64,000 nucleotides of DNA from Methanosarcina barkeri str. Wiesmoor (GTDB taxonomy: Archaea > Halobacteriota > Methanosarcinia > Methanosarcinales > Methanosarcinaceae), in contig NZ_CP009526.1 in the NCBI RefSeq assembly GCF_000969985.1, positions 2,666,001 to 2,730,000 of the forward strand, written 5' to 3'. Positions 8,579-17,488 of this stretch are shown here, in pieces. Numbering within the stretch: position 1 is the stretch's first letter; every line of letters begins with the position of its first letter. The position numbers were made by a program, and so were the translations under genes. The notes under the pieces were generated by a model that was not told the origin of the DNA, ran no database searches, and was given only the letters and a program-made list of their open reading frames with translations.

Positions 8579-10582
8579 ATGGATTACGAATTTCCCCCGG
8601 GTCTGGCTGCGTTTGCAGGTGTAATTCCCCTGATTATTGTTTACGTACTTAAACCCCGCCCAAAACTGATAATTCTTCCTTCTTTGATGTTTGTTCGGAA
8701 AATCAGCAGGAATGCATTCGATTCCAGGCGTAAGCTCAGTAAAAAAATAACAGACCCACTCTTCTTTTTACAGTTACTTGCACTGATTCTCCTGGCGTTT
8801 GCCATTGCAGGGCCTCTACTCGAGAATCTTACGGAGGATTCGGAAAGAGTTGTGATTATTATAGATTCATCTGCCAGCATGGCTGTACCTGACAGGATAG
8901 AGGCTGCAAAATCCATAGCAATAGAAAGCCTGGGCAAGGAAAACACGATTATCGCTGCCGAAAGCGTGCCTGTGGTACTTGCAAAAGCAATAGAAGCAAC
9001 CGATGCTGAAGAACTAATCAATAATCTGGAAGCCAGGGATACTTCTGGCGAGATTCCTGAAGCTATTCTGACCGTTGTAAACGACAAAGGAAATCAAAAA
9101 TCAAAAATTGTAGTCATCTCTGACTTTGAAAACTGGGCAGGCAAGGCCCCTGAAACATATATCAAAATCGCCAGGGCGAAGAATATGGAACTTGAGTTCA
9201 GGCAGGTCGGCAAAGCAGCTTCCAATTATGCAATTATAGACGGCTATCTCAAAGACCGAAATGACGGGACCTATGAGTACACCTGTACTGTCAAAAATTT
9301 TAATAACGAAAGTGTGAAGCTCGATGTGCAGCTGGAAAGCAAATCAGGCCTGATTTCCACCCAAAAAATAAACAAGCCTGTATCGCTTGGGAAATTCGGG
9401 ACCCAGCAGATAAAATTCTCCAGTATTCCTCAGGGTATGTCTACCGTGGAAATTCTCAATAAGGATTCAGTACCCTGTGATAATATTGCCTGGATTTCTA
9501 TCCCTGAAATCAAGCCGAAACAAATGCTGATATTAACAGACCTTGATCCAACAGGTCTTGACTCAACAGAGGACCTCGATCCAACAGAAGACCTCGATCC
9601 AACAGAAAACCTCGACCCAACAGAAGACCTTGACCCGGCAATAAGTAAATCTCCTGTGATTACGGCCTTGTCCCTTATGCCTGGCCTTACGGTCGATGTA
9701 AAGAACGAACTTCCGCACGAACATCTGGCAGATGTTGAAAAATATGACACTATTGAAAAATATGATACTATTCTCATAGATTGTGAGCATAAACCCCTTC
9801 CAGCATCCACCATAAAGAAAGTCGTTTCTTATGCGCAAAAAGGGAAAGACCTGATAGTTATAGGAAACGGATGCCTGTATAATTCTTCGGAAATGCATGA
9901 GTTATATCCTGTTCTTCCTGTAGAGATCAACTCAATTAAAGAACACTCCAGCCATACGATTGAGACCGCAGGGAGCGGGACACAGGTTTTTGAGGAAGTT
10001 TCATTCAACGAAGTTTATACTCGAAAATACCTGTCTGCGACTCCGCGTGAAAACGCCCTGGTGCTTGCCGAACTCAAAGGAGCAGGGCCTGTAATCTGTA
10101 CCTGGAAGATTAACAACGGGACAGCAACTTATGTGGGGATTAGCGATACTACTGGAAATGACGCGTGGAACAATTTTCCTACGGTTCCCACGTATCCGGT
10201 ATTCTGGGCAAAACTTCTCAAATACTTATGGGGAATCGGGGACATCACTGAAACCAATGTAAATACAGGCAGATACGAGGCGTTTGACCAGAATGTCAGA
10301 GTCAAAACTCCTGGGGAAACGATCAGCAGTAAGTTCGTTTACTACGATAAATGCGGGCTCTATGAGCTGAACCAGAAAACCGTTGCAGCTAATCTCTATG
10401 ATTCCACTGAGTCAAATACCTTTACTGAGAATCGATTAAATCTAACAGGTGAGAGCAAAGATATACAGAAAGAAGACCTGTATACAAAATCACCCGACAA
10501 ATTCCGAAAATACCTGATTTATACCCTGCTGCTCCTTCTTATTCTTGAGAACATGCTCATGTTAAGGAGGAGAATAATATGA
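8579..10582 (+). CDS. BatA-like VWA membrane protein
   Basis: About 667 residues. The N-terminus has the BatA form: a short span, then KPRPKLIILPSLMFV, a second span at about 65-85, and then a VWA domain beginning VVIIIDSSASMAV, with a complete DxSxS motif. The middle resembles a glutamine-amidotransferase-like fold. A last span, LIYTLLLLLILENMLM, precedes Arg-Arg-Arg-Ile-Ile. I prefer ATG 8579, which has GGTGA 8 nt upstream. A GTG at 8567 overlapping the DUF58 stop is the alternative. An acidic DPTE(D/N)L repeat occupies about residues 320-350 and is not a normal part of the family. The ATG of the next gene overlaps the stop (ATGA). Confidence 0.8.
   Translation: MDYEFPPGLAAFAGVIPLIIVYVLKPRPKLIILPSLMFVRKISRNAFDSRRKLSKKITDPLFFLQLLALILLAFAIAGPLLENLTEDSERVVIIIDSSASMAVPDRIEAAKSIAIESLGKENTIIAAESVPVVLAKAIEATDAEELINNLEARDTSGEIPEAILTVVNDKGNQKSKIVVISDFENWAGKAPETYIKIARAKNMELEFRQVGKAASNYAIIDGYLKDRNDGTYEYTCTVKNFNNESVKLDVQLESKSGLISTQKINKPVSLGKFGTQQIKFSSIPQGMSTVEILNKDSVPCDNIAWISIPEIKPKQMLILTDLDPTGLDSTEDLDPTEDLDPTENLDPTEDLDPAISKSPVITALSLMPGLTVDVKNELPHEHLADVEKYDTIEKYDTILIDCEHKPLPASTIKKVVSYAQKGKDLIVIGNGCLYNSSEMHELYPVLPVEINSIKEHSSHTIETAGSGTQVFEEVSFNEVYTRKYLSATPRENALVLAELKGAGPVICTWKINNGTATYVGISDTTGNDAWNNFPTVPTYPVFWAKLLKYLWGIGDITETNVNTGRYEAFDQNVRVKTPGETISSKFVYYDKCGLYELNQKTVAANLYDSTESNTFTENRLNLTGESKDIQKEDLYTKSPDKFRKYLIYTLLLLLILENMLMLRRRII
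9538..9640 (+). repeat. In-frame 18-bp coding repeat (DPTEDL)
   Basis: About five imperfect copies of an 18-bp unit of the type GACCTCGATCCAACAGAA encode DLDPTE repeats inside the VWA protein. The unit length is a multiple of three, so the reading frame survives. A smaller duplication, EKYDTI-EKYDTI, follows at about 9738-9775. Confidence 0.8.
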
Positions 10583-10653
10583 GCTTTGATTTTATGAGCT
10601 TTGATTTTATGAGCTTTGATTTTATGAGCTTTGATTTTATGAGCTTTGGTTTT
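10579..10653 (+). repeat. 15-bp tandem repeat containing the start codon
   Basis: Five units of ATGAGCTTTGATTTT (the last one diverged to GGTTTT) encode MSFDF five times at the very N-terminus. Each unit brings its own ATG in the same frame. Only the first copy has the GGAGGAG ribosome site. Confidence 0.92.
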
Positions 10654-13212
10654 CTATATAAATCCGAGTTGCTTCTCCTGTTGCCTCTTGCGGTCTTCTT
10701 GCTTTTCGGGTTGAGAAAAAAAGCCAGTAAAAAACATCTGTTTTTTCATGTACTTGTCGCATTCCTCCTGATTCTGGCACTTGCAGCTCCATATTCCGCA
10801 GAGATAACTTCTCCCAAAACCAATCAATCCAAGATAACCATAATTTCGGATGAAACCGCAAGTATGGAACTGCTTCAGAAAGGGGCTCTGCAGAATATAT
10901 CCAAGAAACTTAGCGGCAAGGTTCCTGTTACGGTTACAAGCATTTCAGGCTCGCAGACTTCGCTTGGGGATGCTATTCTGCAGCAGGCATCCCCTGAAAA
11001 TTATGTACTTATAGTTTCGGACGGACAGAGCAACTCAGGGACTTCAATTGAAGACGCACTTTCCTACTGCTACAAAAATGGCTTTCCTGTAGCTGCAATT
11101 ATTCCAGATACAGTTAGAGAAGACCTCAGCGTAGAGATTGAAGGAGAAAACGAGCTTGTAATCGGAAATGAGGCTCCTTTCAAGGTTCATGTCCGGAAAT
11201 CAACTGAAAATGAAATGAAGTATGAACTGAGAGTTACGGTTGACCACAAGCAGATGATGGAAAAGAAAGTTACTCAGACCGAGAGGATAGAAAGTTTTGA
11301 TTTCAATCATACATTCGATACACTGGGGCCGCATACAGTAAAAGCAACCCTTCATCCCGCAAGCATAAACGTTAAAGGCCTGGATTATTTTGAGAATAAT
11401 AACCAGTACATGAAAAGCGTATACGTAACGCCAAAACCGAAAGTGCTTTTTGTGACCGATGAACCTGATTCGCCTCTGGCAGCTATACTTAATGAGGTTT
11501 ATGAAGTACATCCTGCAAGGCCATCTGGTTCCCTTTCATCTGGTTCCCTTAACGGCATGGATGCAGTTATAATCGACAATCAAGCAGTATCGACGATTTC
11601 AAGTTCGGAAGTCAAAGTCCTCAGGAAGTATATTATTAATGGCGGCGGCATGGTAGTGGTCGGAGGAGATGCTTCTTTTGACTATCCTGCCGGAAACACA
11701 TATCAAAATACGCAATTCGAGGAACTTCTGCCTGTTACATCCAGCCCTTCAAACTGGAGAGGAGGCAGGAATATTGTCCTGATGCTTGATGTCTCGCCGA
11801 GCACACTGCAAAGTAACAAAATTGGAGGGCGTGTTTTAGATGACATACTCTCCAATGCTATTGTGCTTCTTGAAAACGAGCACCTGAAAGATGCGAGAGT
11901 GGATGTTATCACATTCGGGAGCAAAGGACAGGATATTACAAACGGGTTTGTGGACATGTCCAAAGAATCAAACAGAGTGTGGCTTGAAGGCGAGATCCGC
12001 AAAATTACCCCCTCGGGAGACTCGACATCGCTTGAACGAGGAATGTTAACTGCACGCGGCCTGCTTAGAGGACAGAACAGCAGTGCAGATGCTGAAATTA
12101 TAATCGTTTCTGATGGCGGGGTAGGCAATAAATATGAGGGTGATAAAACGTTTGAACAGGCAGTAAGTTGTGCAGATTCGCTTCTGGAAGAGGAAATAGG
12201 CATCCATTTTGTTCATATCCACTCCCCAAACACCGAGCGTCAGGTCAATCCCAATGGCAATTATTACGCTTATCTCCTGATGAATAAAATCGGTTTACCG
12301 AAAAATTATAACAGGATTGAACCGGGACAGCGGGTAAATGTCAGCTTTTCTGAGAGATCGGATGAGTCTGAGGAGATAGAAGACGATTATTCCAGCGGCG
12401 CACTGATAGTCTATGACCCCAGGCATTTTATTACAAAGGAAATCTCCGAAATACCACATGATCTTCTGGGCTACAATGAAGTAAGCCCCAAGCCTGAAGC
12501 AAACCGTCTCGTAACAACCAGGCTGGGCAAACCCGTAATCACAGTCTGGAGGCTTGGCCTTGGCCGAGTTGCAGCTATTACAACTGACAATGGATATGGT
12601 CATGGAATTCCCTGGGCTCCTTCCCTGTACTCAGGAAACGACAGCCTGGTGATTACAAGAACCTTGAACTGGGCAGTTGCAGATATCGAGATGTACGAGA
12701 GCCTCCAGTTAAAAATTCCTGACCTTAAAATAAATCAGCAAGGCAGGGTCCTTATTACGACAAGGGAAGAAGGGGTTCCTGAGCTTTATTTTGACAAAAA
12801 ACCTATGGAAATAACACCTATCGGAAACAATATGTACGAGTCATATGTCACCCCAACCACCTTTGGACTCCATAAAATCTCCGAAAAACCTGCTGGCGTA
12901 AATCAGACTGAGGAATTTATTCCTGAAAGCTTCGGTATCGAAAACATCTCCTGGAGACCTGCCTCTGCAAACTGCCCTGATGAGTATATGTATGTTGGCG
13001 AAAACCCATTATTTCGAACAGCCCTGCTCGAAAATGGAGGAAAAATTTATACAGCAGCTGATATTTATTCTCGGATAACAACTGATTCCATAACCCGTAC
13101 CGAAAAGAAAGCCATGACAAAAATAATGTATACTAAATATATCCTTATGCTTGCCTTCTTCATATATCTGATATATACGGTATATCATACCTATAACACC
13201 CGTATGAAGTAA
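10579..13212 (+). CDS. VWA-domain membrane protein, last gene of the operon
   Basis: An 877-residue protein with two N-terminal spans (about 25-45 and 55-75) and a long exported region containing a GATase1-like segment. A VWA domain at about 400-560 has the metal-site motif DVSPS at the end of strand 1 and the later motif VSDGG. A final span at about 850-870 leaves a short charged tail. GGAGGAG lies 6 nt before the first ATG, and the start overlaps the preceding stop as ATGA. The first 75 bases are a repeat of ATGAGCTTTGATTTT, so five consecutive repeats each supply an ATG. With MoxR, DUF58 and the BatA-like protein it probably forms a MoxR-dependent envelope complex. Confidence 0.82.
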   Translation: MSFDFMSFDFMSFDFMSFDFMSFGFLYKSELLLLLPLAVFLLFGLRKKASKKHLFFHVLVAFLLILALAAPYSAEITSPKTNQSKITIISDETASMELLQKGALQNISKKLSGKVPVTVTSISGSQTSLGDAILQQASPENYVLIVSDGQSNSGTSIEDALSYCYKNGFPVAAIIPDTVREDLSVEIEGENELVIGNEAPFKVHVRKSTENEMKYELRVTVDHKQMMEKKVTQTERIESFDFNHTFDTLGPHTVKATLHPASINVKGLDYFENNNQYMKSVYVTPKPKVLFVTDEPDSPLAAILNEVYEVHPARPSGSLSSGSLNGMDAVIIDNQAVSTISSSEVKVLRKYIINGGGMVVVGGDASFDYPAGNTYQNTQFEELLPVTSSPSNWRGGRNIVLMLDVSPSTLQSNKIGGRVLDDILSNAIVLLENEHLKDARVDVITFGSKGQDITNGFVDMSKESNRVWLEGEIRKITPSGDSTSLERGMLTARGLLRGQNSSADAEIIIVSDGGVGNKYEGDKTFEQAVSCADSLLEEEIGIHFVHIHSPNTERQVNPNGNYYAYLLMNKIGLPKNYNRIEPGQRVNVSFSERSDESEEIEDDYSSGALIVYDPRHFITKEISEIPHDLLGYNEVSPKPEANRLVTTRLGKPVITVWRLGLGRVAAITTDNGYGHGIPWAPSLYSGNDSLVITRTLNWAVADIEMYESLQLKIPDLKINQQGRVLITTREEGVPELYFDKKPMEITPIGNNMYESYVTPTTFGLHKISEKPAGVNQTEEFIPESFGIENISWRPASANCPDEYMYVGENPLFRTALLENGGKIYTAADIYSRITTDSITRTEKKAMTKIMYTKYILMLAFFIYLIYTVYHTYNTRMK

Positions 13213-13501
13213 GCTGCAATTCAGGTTGATTTTCATCTACATAAGGTCAATTTCATCTGCAATTACTTTATCTTTATTCTCTTATTCTGGAACACTCTTT
13301 CATTTTGAAACGAGATTCTCTTTTATCTTACTCAAAATTTTTATATACTCTATAGTGTAATTTATGAGATTATATTACCATTATATTTTAATGAAATAAT
13401 CATTTGTTTAATGAACTACAGTTAGAAAGGTACACAAAAAAAAAGAAATAAAATAAGATTAACTGTTAAAAATATTATATACGATAACTGCGTAGTATAA
13501 A

Positions 13502-13705
13502 CTGCGTTCTCATCCCTTTAACACCCCACTAGCAAAGAGCACCTACTCCAGAGCATTACTCCACAATAAAGGGATAGAAAGAGAAACTCGCAACGCATGA
13601 GTCAAGTACCTCAATACCTCTTCCCCAACTACAACAAAGTGAGTATCTTGAATACCATTCGGAACTCCTAGGTTTTTCGGATGAGAGCGCTACCTCATTT
13701 TTAAA
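13502..13705 (+). ncRNA. Structured RNA candidate, copy 1
   Basis: No open frame. A TATA-like box (AATATTATATA at 13471-13481) lies about 25 nt before the inferred start. The RNA would begin with GCGTTCTCATCC (13504-13515), which pairs over 12 bp (one G-U) with GGATGAGAGCGC (13679-13690). A U-run follows at 13698-13702. An inner hairpin, CTCGCAACGCATGAG, is shared with copy 2. The sequence is related to 14261-14463 at the same length, with covarying terminal-stem pairs. I do not recognise the family. Confidence 0.65.
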
Positions 13706-13719
13706 AAGTTTTTAAAACT

Positions 13720-13800
13720 CGAGTCCCATCTCGGGAGGACGGTACCCTTTTCGCTCACTTCATTCTCTCAAGAAGGCGGAATTATAATGAAGATACTGAG
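13720..13800. repeat. Dispersed intergenic repeat, copy 1 (partner at 34042)
   Basis: An 81-bp segment starts with a self-complementary CGAGTCCC-(A/G)-TCTCGGGAGGA, passes through CCCTTTTCGCT, and ends GAATTATAATGAAGATACTGAG. It recurs at 34042-34124 with only small changes. It is noncoding and lies just after the first RNA candidate. Confidence 0.8.
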
Positions 13801-13910
13801 TTGTACCAGGAAGGATGATTATAGTACAGAGTTTTTCGTGATCTTTTTCCTTCTGTGGTTTTTTCTTTATTTAAGATCAGTTAGTCAACTTAATAATTGA
13901 CTAAAGTTAG

Positions 13911-14001
13911 TTTAAACTCTATCCTCTTAAACTCTATTCTCTTAAGCTCTATTCTCTTAAACTCTATTCATTTAAACTCTATTCTCTTAAACTCTATTCT
14001 T
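13911..14001. repeat. 15-bp tandem repeat
   Basis: Six units of about TTAAACTCTATTCTC with minor changes. It is noncoding and lies between the two RNA candidates. Confidence 0.85.
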
Positions 14002-14108
14002 TGCTACTGTATCTCAGGGAAATCAGCTTTTTAGAATGAGTTGACTTTTTCTTGTTAACGTACGGGTAATAATTATTAGTATTTATACCCAGTTATATCA
14101 AGTACCAT

Positions 14109-14178
14109 AGTTTAATGCTATAAGGTTAAACCATTAAAGAAAAAGTTTAATGCTATAAGGTTAAACCATTAAAGAAAA
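14109..14178. repeat. 35-bp perfect direct duplication
   Basis: Two adjoining copies of a unit that begins AGTTTAATGCTATAAGG and ends CATTAAAGAAAA. It lies between the 15-bp array and the second RNA candidate. Confidence 0.9.
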
Positions 14179-14260
14179 ATTAGATCTTTATTCCAACAAA
14201 ATAGAGTTAAAGTAATACTATTCATTAAAAATATTATATAGAGTGAGAGCATAGTATAAC

Positions 14261-14463
14261 TTGCGTTCTCATCTACAAGACCACATAGCAAGACCTATTC
14301 CACAAGAAATACTTCAACGCCTACTCCGAAAAATCTACTCTAAAAGTGAAGAGATAAGAAGCTCGCAACCCGTGAGTCCAATAATAAACCTCTTCCTGAA
14401 CAAGACCTAATAAGTGCCGTTCGGAACTTCCAGAATTTTTCAGGTGGGAACGCAGCTCTTTTC
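14261..14463 (+). ncRNA. Structured RNA candidate, copy 2
   Basis: Paralogue of the RNA at 13502. Its TATA-like box (AATATTATATA at 14230-14240) is again about 25 nt before the inferred start. TGCGTTCTCATCT (14262-14274) pairs over 13 bp, allowing G-U, with AGGTGGGAACGCA (14442-14454). A CTCTTTTCT run follows. The hairpin CTCGCAACCCGTGAG and the motifs CCTCTTCC and TTCGGAACT are shared with copy 1. Where the 3' strand differs from copy 1, pairing is kept. The intervening sequence is diverged, so this is an old duplication under structural constraint. Confidence 0.65.
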
Positions 14464-14720
14464 TAAATAAAACTGTTAAGGGTTTCAAGCCTGACAGAAA
14501 ATCCATGCTGAAGTTAATGCGCTCGCTTGTAATTATTTTTCCAAATATACGGCAAAAAATATAAAAAAATAGTATATACAAAACTGGTTACAAAACTGGT
14601 TATAAAACTGGTAGACTGAAAAAAATTCTAAAAAACCTGATAAGATAATTGCTTTAATTTACCCGAAATAAGGCTTAAGCCTATCAATAAAGAAGTAAAA
14701 TATAAAAAAATGAAATAGAG

Positions 14721-14909
14721 TTATAAAGCTATAGTCTCGCTCTCTTTTTTCCGCTTGAAAATTGCAGTTACTCTGCCTTCTTCATTGATATCGTTTCTTA
14801 TCAGAACCAGTTCCCAGCCTTCATTTCCTATTCTTTCAAGTTCACTCATCATCTGCGGCAAGTTTAAGCCGTTAAGCTCGCGAGAATCATACTCCCATAG
14901 ATGTATCAT
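14721..14909 (-). CDS. DUF4177-like small protein
   Basis: A 62-residue protein. It begins MIHLWEY and carries LERIGNEGWELVLIRND at about residues 25-41. This is the DUF4177 hallmark (WEY near the start, then GxEGWELV). A basic C-terminus follows. The molecular role of the family is not established. GTGGGGG lies 8-12 nt before the ATG. It stands alone, with RNA-rich sequence on one side and the AhpD-like gene upstream in the same direction, about 145 bp away. Confidence 0.7.
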   Translation of the reverse strand: MIHLWEYDSRELNGLNLPQMMSELERIGNEGWELVLIRNDINEEGRVTAIFKRKKESETIAL

Positions 14910-15053
14910 TTATTACGCCCCCACTTGACGATAAAGATAAATTTTCCAATGTTTATATTGGAGTAAAACTATAAATAACCTGAACAAAAGGAAAAAAGCA
15001 ATCAGGTATTTGCATCAAGCAAGGCTATTTTTCTCGTCTATCTTTTTTCTTCT

Positions 15054-15440
15054 TCAGGCTTGTTTGCCGGATTTCTTATTTTCCGAACTTTCTTCTTTGT
15101 GAAAATCCAATGCATTCAATGCAAAGCGTGAGTAAGCGGCAGCGGGTCCACCTCCCATTTCGATGGCCACATCAATAGTCTCATATATCTCTTTATCTGA
15201 TGCACCTGCTAAACAAGCCTGTTGAACATGCCATTCAATACAGGGCTCACATTTAGTAACAATGGAAATAGATAGAGCCATTAGTTCCTTATGTTTCCGT
15301 GAAAGGCAACCAGCTTCAAATGCTTTCTTTTCTAATTTAAGAAATGAATTATAAGTATTACAATTCTCTAAAAATCGAGAATGATGTTGCACTCTATCGT
15401 TTATGCTCTGATTTATTTTATCTTTGATGAATTTATCCAT
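15054..15440 (-). CDS. Carboxymuconolactone decarboxylase / AhpD-like protein
   Basis: A 128-residue all-helical protein. HKELMALSISIVTKCEPCIEWH at about residues 46-67 holds the AhpD-type motif E/K-x-CxxC-xxxH. A GASDKEIYETIDVAIEMGG helix pair follows, typical of the family. Known of the family: the CxxC pair and histidine give peroxidase or disulfide-reductase activity in AhpD proteins, and many archaeal members act in oxidative-stress defence. The exact substrate here is not visible. AGGATGTGA lies upstream of the ATG. It is probably transcribed alone. Confidence 0.88.
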   Translation of the reverse strand: MDKFIKDKINQSINDRVQHHSRFLENCNTYNSFLKLEKKAFEAGCLSRKHKELMALSISIVTKCEPCIEWHVQQACLAGASDKEIYETIDVAIEMGGGPAAAYSRFALNALDFHKEESSENKKSGKQA

Positions 15441-15978
15441 GTAGTCACATCCTGACAGATAAAATTACTTTAACTATATATAAATGTTTATTTAGTTAAA
15501 AAAGTGAACTGATCTTAAAACCAACTTAGATTTAATATTAGTAAATTTTTTAAGGTTAAATTGTATCCACTTCAAATTCAAGGGAGAATTTCCCAACTCG
15601 AAAAATATACAACGATTTTGATATACAGTTATCAAGGTGAATGCAATGCTTGAGGTTGTTTCTCAGACCTGACGAAATTCTTAAATTTTCTGCAAGTATG
15701 AAAGTGAAAGATTTTCACTCAATTTGAAGAGGATACTATGAAATTTACTTTTGCCCATATAATTTGAAAAAGATACTTAAAGTTAAATGTTAAATGGTTA
15801 AATATTAAATGTTAAATGTTAAATGTTAAATGTTAAATGTTAAATTCATTTTAACCTTAGTTTCAATAGTCAACTGTTACTTCATTCGTTATTCCATTCA
15901 AGTAATAAATCAAGAGTAAGTGAAATCAAGAGTAAGTGCCAGACAGCTATTAGGAAATAATGTATAGAGTTACCTCCA
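15441..15978. other. Intergenic region with GTTAAAT repeats
   Basis: No gene seen. It contains the dispersed repeat at 15700-15735. A run of about nine TTAAATG units at 15781-15846 looks like polymerase slippage. Confidence 0.7.
15700..15735. repeat. Short dispersed repeat, copy 1 (partner at 19955)
   Basis: A 36-bp segment of the type GAAAGTGAAAGATTTTCACT followed by CAATTTGAAGAGGATA reappears at 19955-19990 with one mismatch. GTGAAAGATTTTCAC is itself an inverted repeat. The two copies lie on either side of the XPB-Bax1 genes. Confidence 0.8.
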
Positions 15979-15990
15979 TTATTATATATA
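15979..15990 (+). promoter_or_regulatory. TATA box of the XPB gene; leaderless transcript likely
   Basis: TTATATATAA is centred about 28 nt before the ATG at 16013, and there is no ribosome site before that ATG. An archaeal transcript from this box would start within a few nucleotides of the ATG. The mRNA is therefore probably leaderless. Confidence 0.55.
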
Positions 15991-16012
15991 ATGTCCAGAC
16001 TTTTAATAAACA

Positions 16013-17488
16013 ATGATCAAAATTAGCTTCAAGCAGGGAACGCTTCTTATAGAAGGTAATGTGAGAGTTCCCAATGCAGTCTGGGATGAAAGAAGCGGAA
16101 ATTTCAGAGCTCTTGCCCTTTATTACAGAGATATAATAGATTATCTGAAAAATTCTAAGATCCCGTTTAAAGATGAGGTGCTTGACCTCCTCCCCTGTCC
16201 TGATCTGGCAGCAGCTTATGAAGCGTCTGGAAAGAAACTTAAGTTAAGAGACTACCAGGCCGAAGCTCTTGTGACCTGGGGAGAAAATAATAGATGGGGA
16301 GCGCTTGTCCTGCCAACAGGAAGCGGAAAAACCCTTGTTGGAATCAGGGCAATTGCAGGCTGCAATAGCCCTGCCCTTGTGGTTGTCCCGACGCTTGACC
16401 TGCTTGAACAATGGAAAAAACAGCTTGAAGAAGCTTTTACGATGGAAATCGGAAAGCTTGGGGGTGGGGAGAAGAAAATTCTTCCAATAACCGTTTCCAC
16501 GTATGACTCTGCTTATATTCACGCCGAAACCCTTGGGAACAGGTTTGGTCTCCTTGTTTTTGATGAAGTCCATCACCTGCCTGCAGCCGGATACAGGAGC
16601 ATTGCCGAGTTTTCCGCAGCGCCTTACAGACTTGGGTTGACAGCCACTTACGAGCGGGAAGATGAGTTACACTTGGAGCTTAACAGGCTTGTCGGGGGAA
16701 AAGTATATGAAAAGCACGTCTCGGAACTTGCAGGCAGCCACCTTGCCCCTTACAGGATAAAACGGATAGCTGCTGCGCTTACGGATGAGGAAAGGAAAGA
16801 ATACAACAAATGTTATTCGGTTTATACAGATTATCTCCGGAAAACCGGAATTGTTCTTCGGGGGCCAAGGGATTTTCAGAAACTGGTTATGAGAAGCGGG
16901 AGAGACCCGGAAGCCAGAAAAGCACTTCTTGCAAGAAACGCAGCAAGAGAACTTGCTTTCAACACGGAGTCTAAAATTGAAAAGTTAAAAGAGATCCTGA
17001 ATACACACCGGGAAGACAGGATCTTCATTTTTACGGAACATAACCGGCTTGTCCACCGGATTTCCAGGGAATTTCTTATCCCTGCGATCACATACAGAAC
17101 GCCTGCAAAAGAAAGGAATTCCATCCTCGAGAAGTTCAAAGAAGGAAAATACAGGGCTGTAGTTACTTCAAAGGTGCTTGACGAGGGCATAGACGTTCCT
17201 GAGGCAAACATAGGAATTATAGCAAGCGGTACAGGGAGCAAATTAGCATATATCCAGCGCCTGGGAAGGATCCTCAGGAAGAAAGAAGGAAAAGAAGCCA
17301 TACTCTATGAGATTATAACCGAAGAAACAACCGAAGCCGGAACTGCCAGGAGAAGAAAAAAAGCTGTTTCAACTCGAAAAGACTTTGGAAAATCAGCGCA
17401 AAAAAATCAGATGAAGAGGATATCAGGAAAGGAAAGTCAGATGAAGAAAGAAAAAAGCTCTGGGGGCGGCTCTTCTGCTCACGTCTGA
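16013..17488 (+). CDS. XPB/Rad25-type superfamily 2 DNA helicase
   Basis: A 491-residue helicase. Motif I PTGSGKT is at residues 101-107, motif II DEVH at 184-187, motif III LTAT at about 209-212, and the XPB-specific RED motif at 215-217. The C-terminal RecA domain ends with QRLGRILRKKEG (motif VI). Known of archaeal XPB: it unwinds DNA with the nuclease Bax1 in a nucleotide-excision-like repair complex, and bax1 is the next gene here. A small N-terminal damage-recognition-like domain precedes the helicase core. The last 40 residues are Lys/Ser/Gly-rich and overlap the likely start of bax1. The transcript is probably leaderless. Confidence 0.92.
   Translation: MIKISFKQGTLLIEGNVRVPNAVWDERSGNFRALALYYRDIIDYLKNSKIPFKDEVLDLLPCPDLAAAYEASGKKLKLRDYQAEALVTWGENNRWGALVLPTGSGKTLVGIRAIAGCNSPALVVVPTLDLLEQWKKQLEEAFTMEIGKLGGGEKKILPITVSTYDSAYIHAETLGNRFGLLVFDEVHHLPAAGYRSIAEFSAAPYRLGLTATYEREDELHLELNRLVGGKVYEKHVSELAGSHLAPYRIKRIAAALTDEERKEYNKCYSVYTDYLRKTGIVLRGPRDFQKLVMRSGRDPEARKALLARNAARELAFNTESKIEKLKEILNTHREDRIFIFTEHNRLVHRISREFLIPAITYRTPAKERNSILEKFKEGKYRAVVTSKVLDEGIDVPEANIGIIASGTGSKLAYIQRLGRILRKKEGKEAILYEIITEETTEAGTARRRKKAVSTRKDFGKSAQKNQMKRISGKESQMKKEKSSGGGSSAHV

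Noticed and set aside
9430-9898. Minus-strand frames in the BatA-like gene
   Set aside because: Antisense of the DPTE coding repeat; no start signals.
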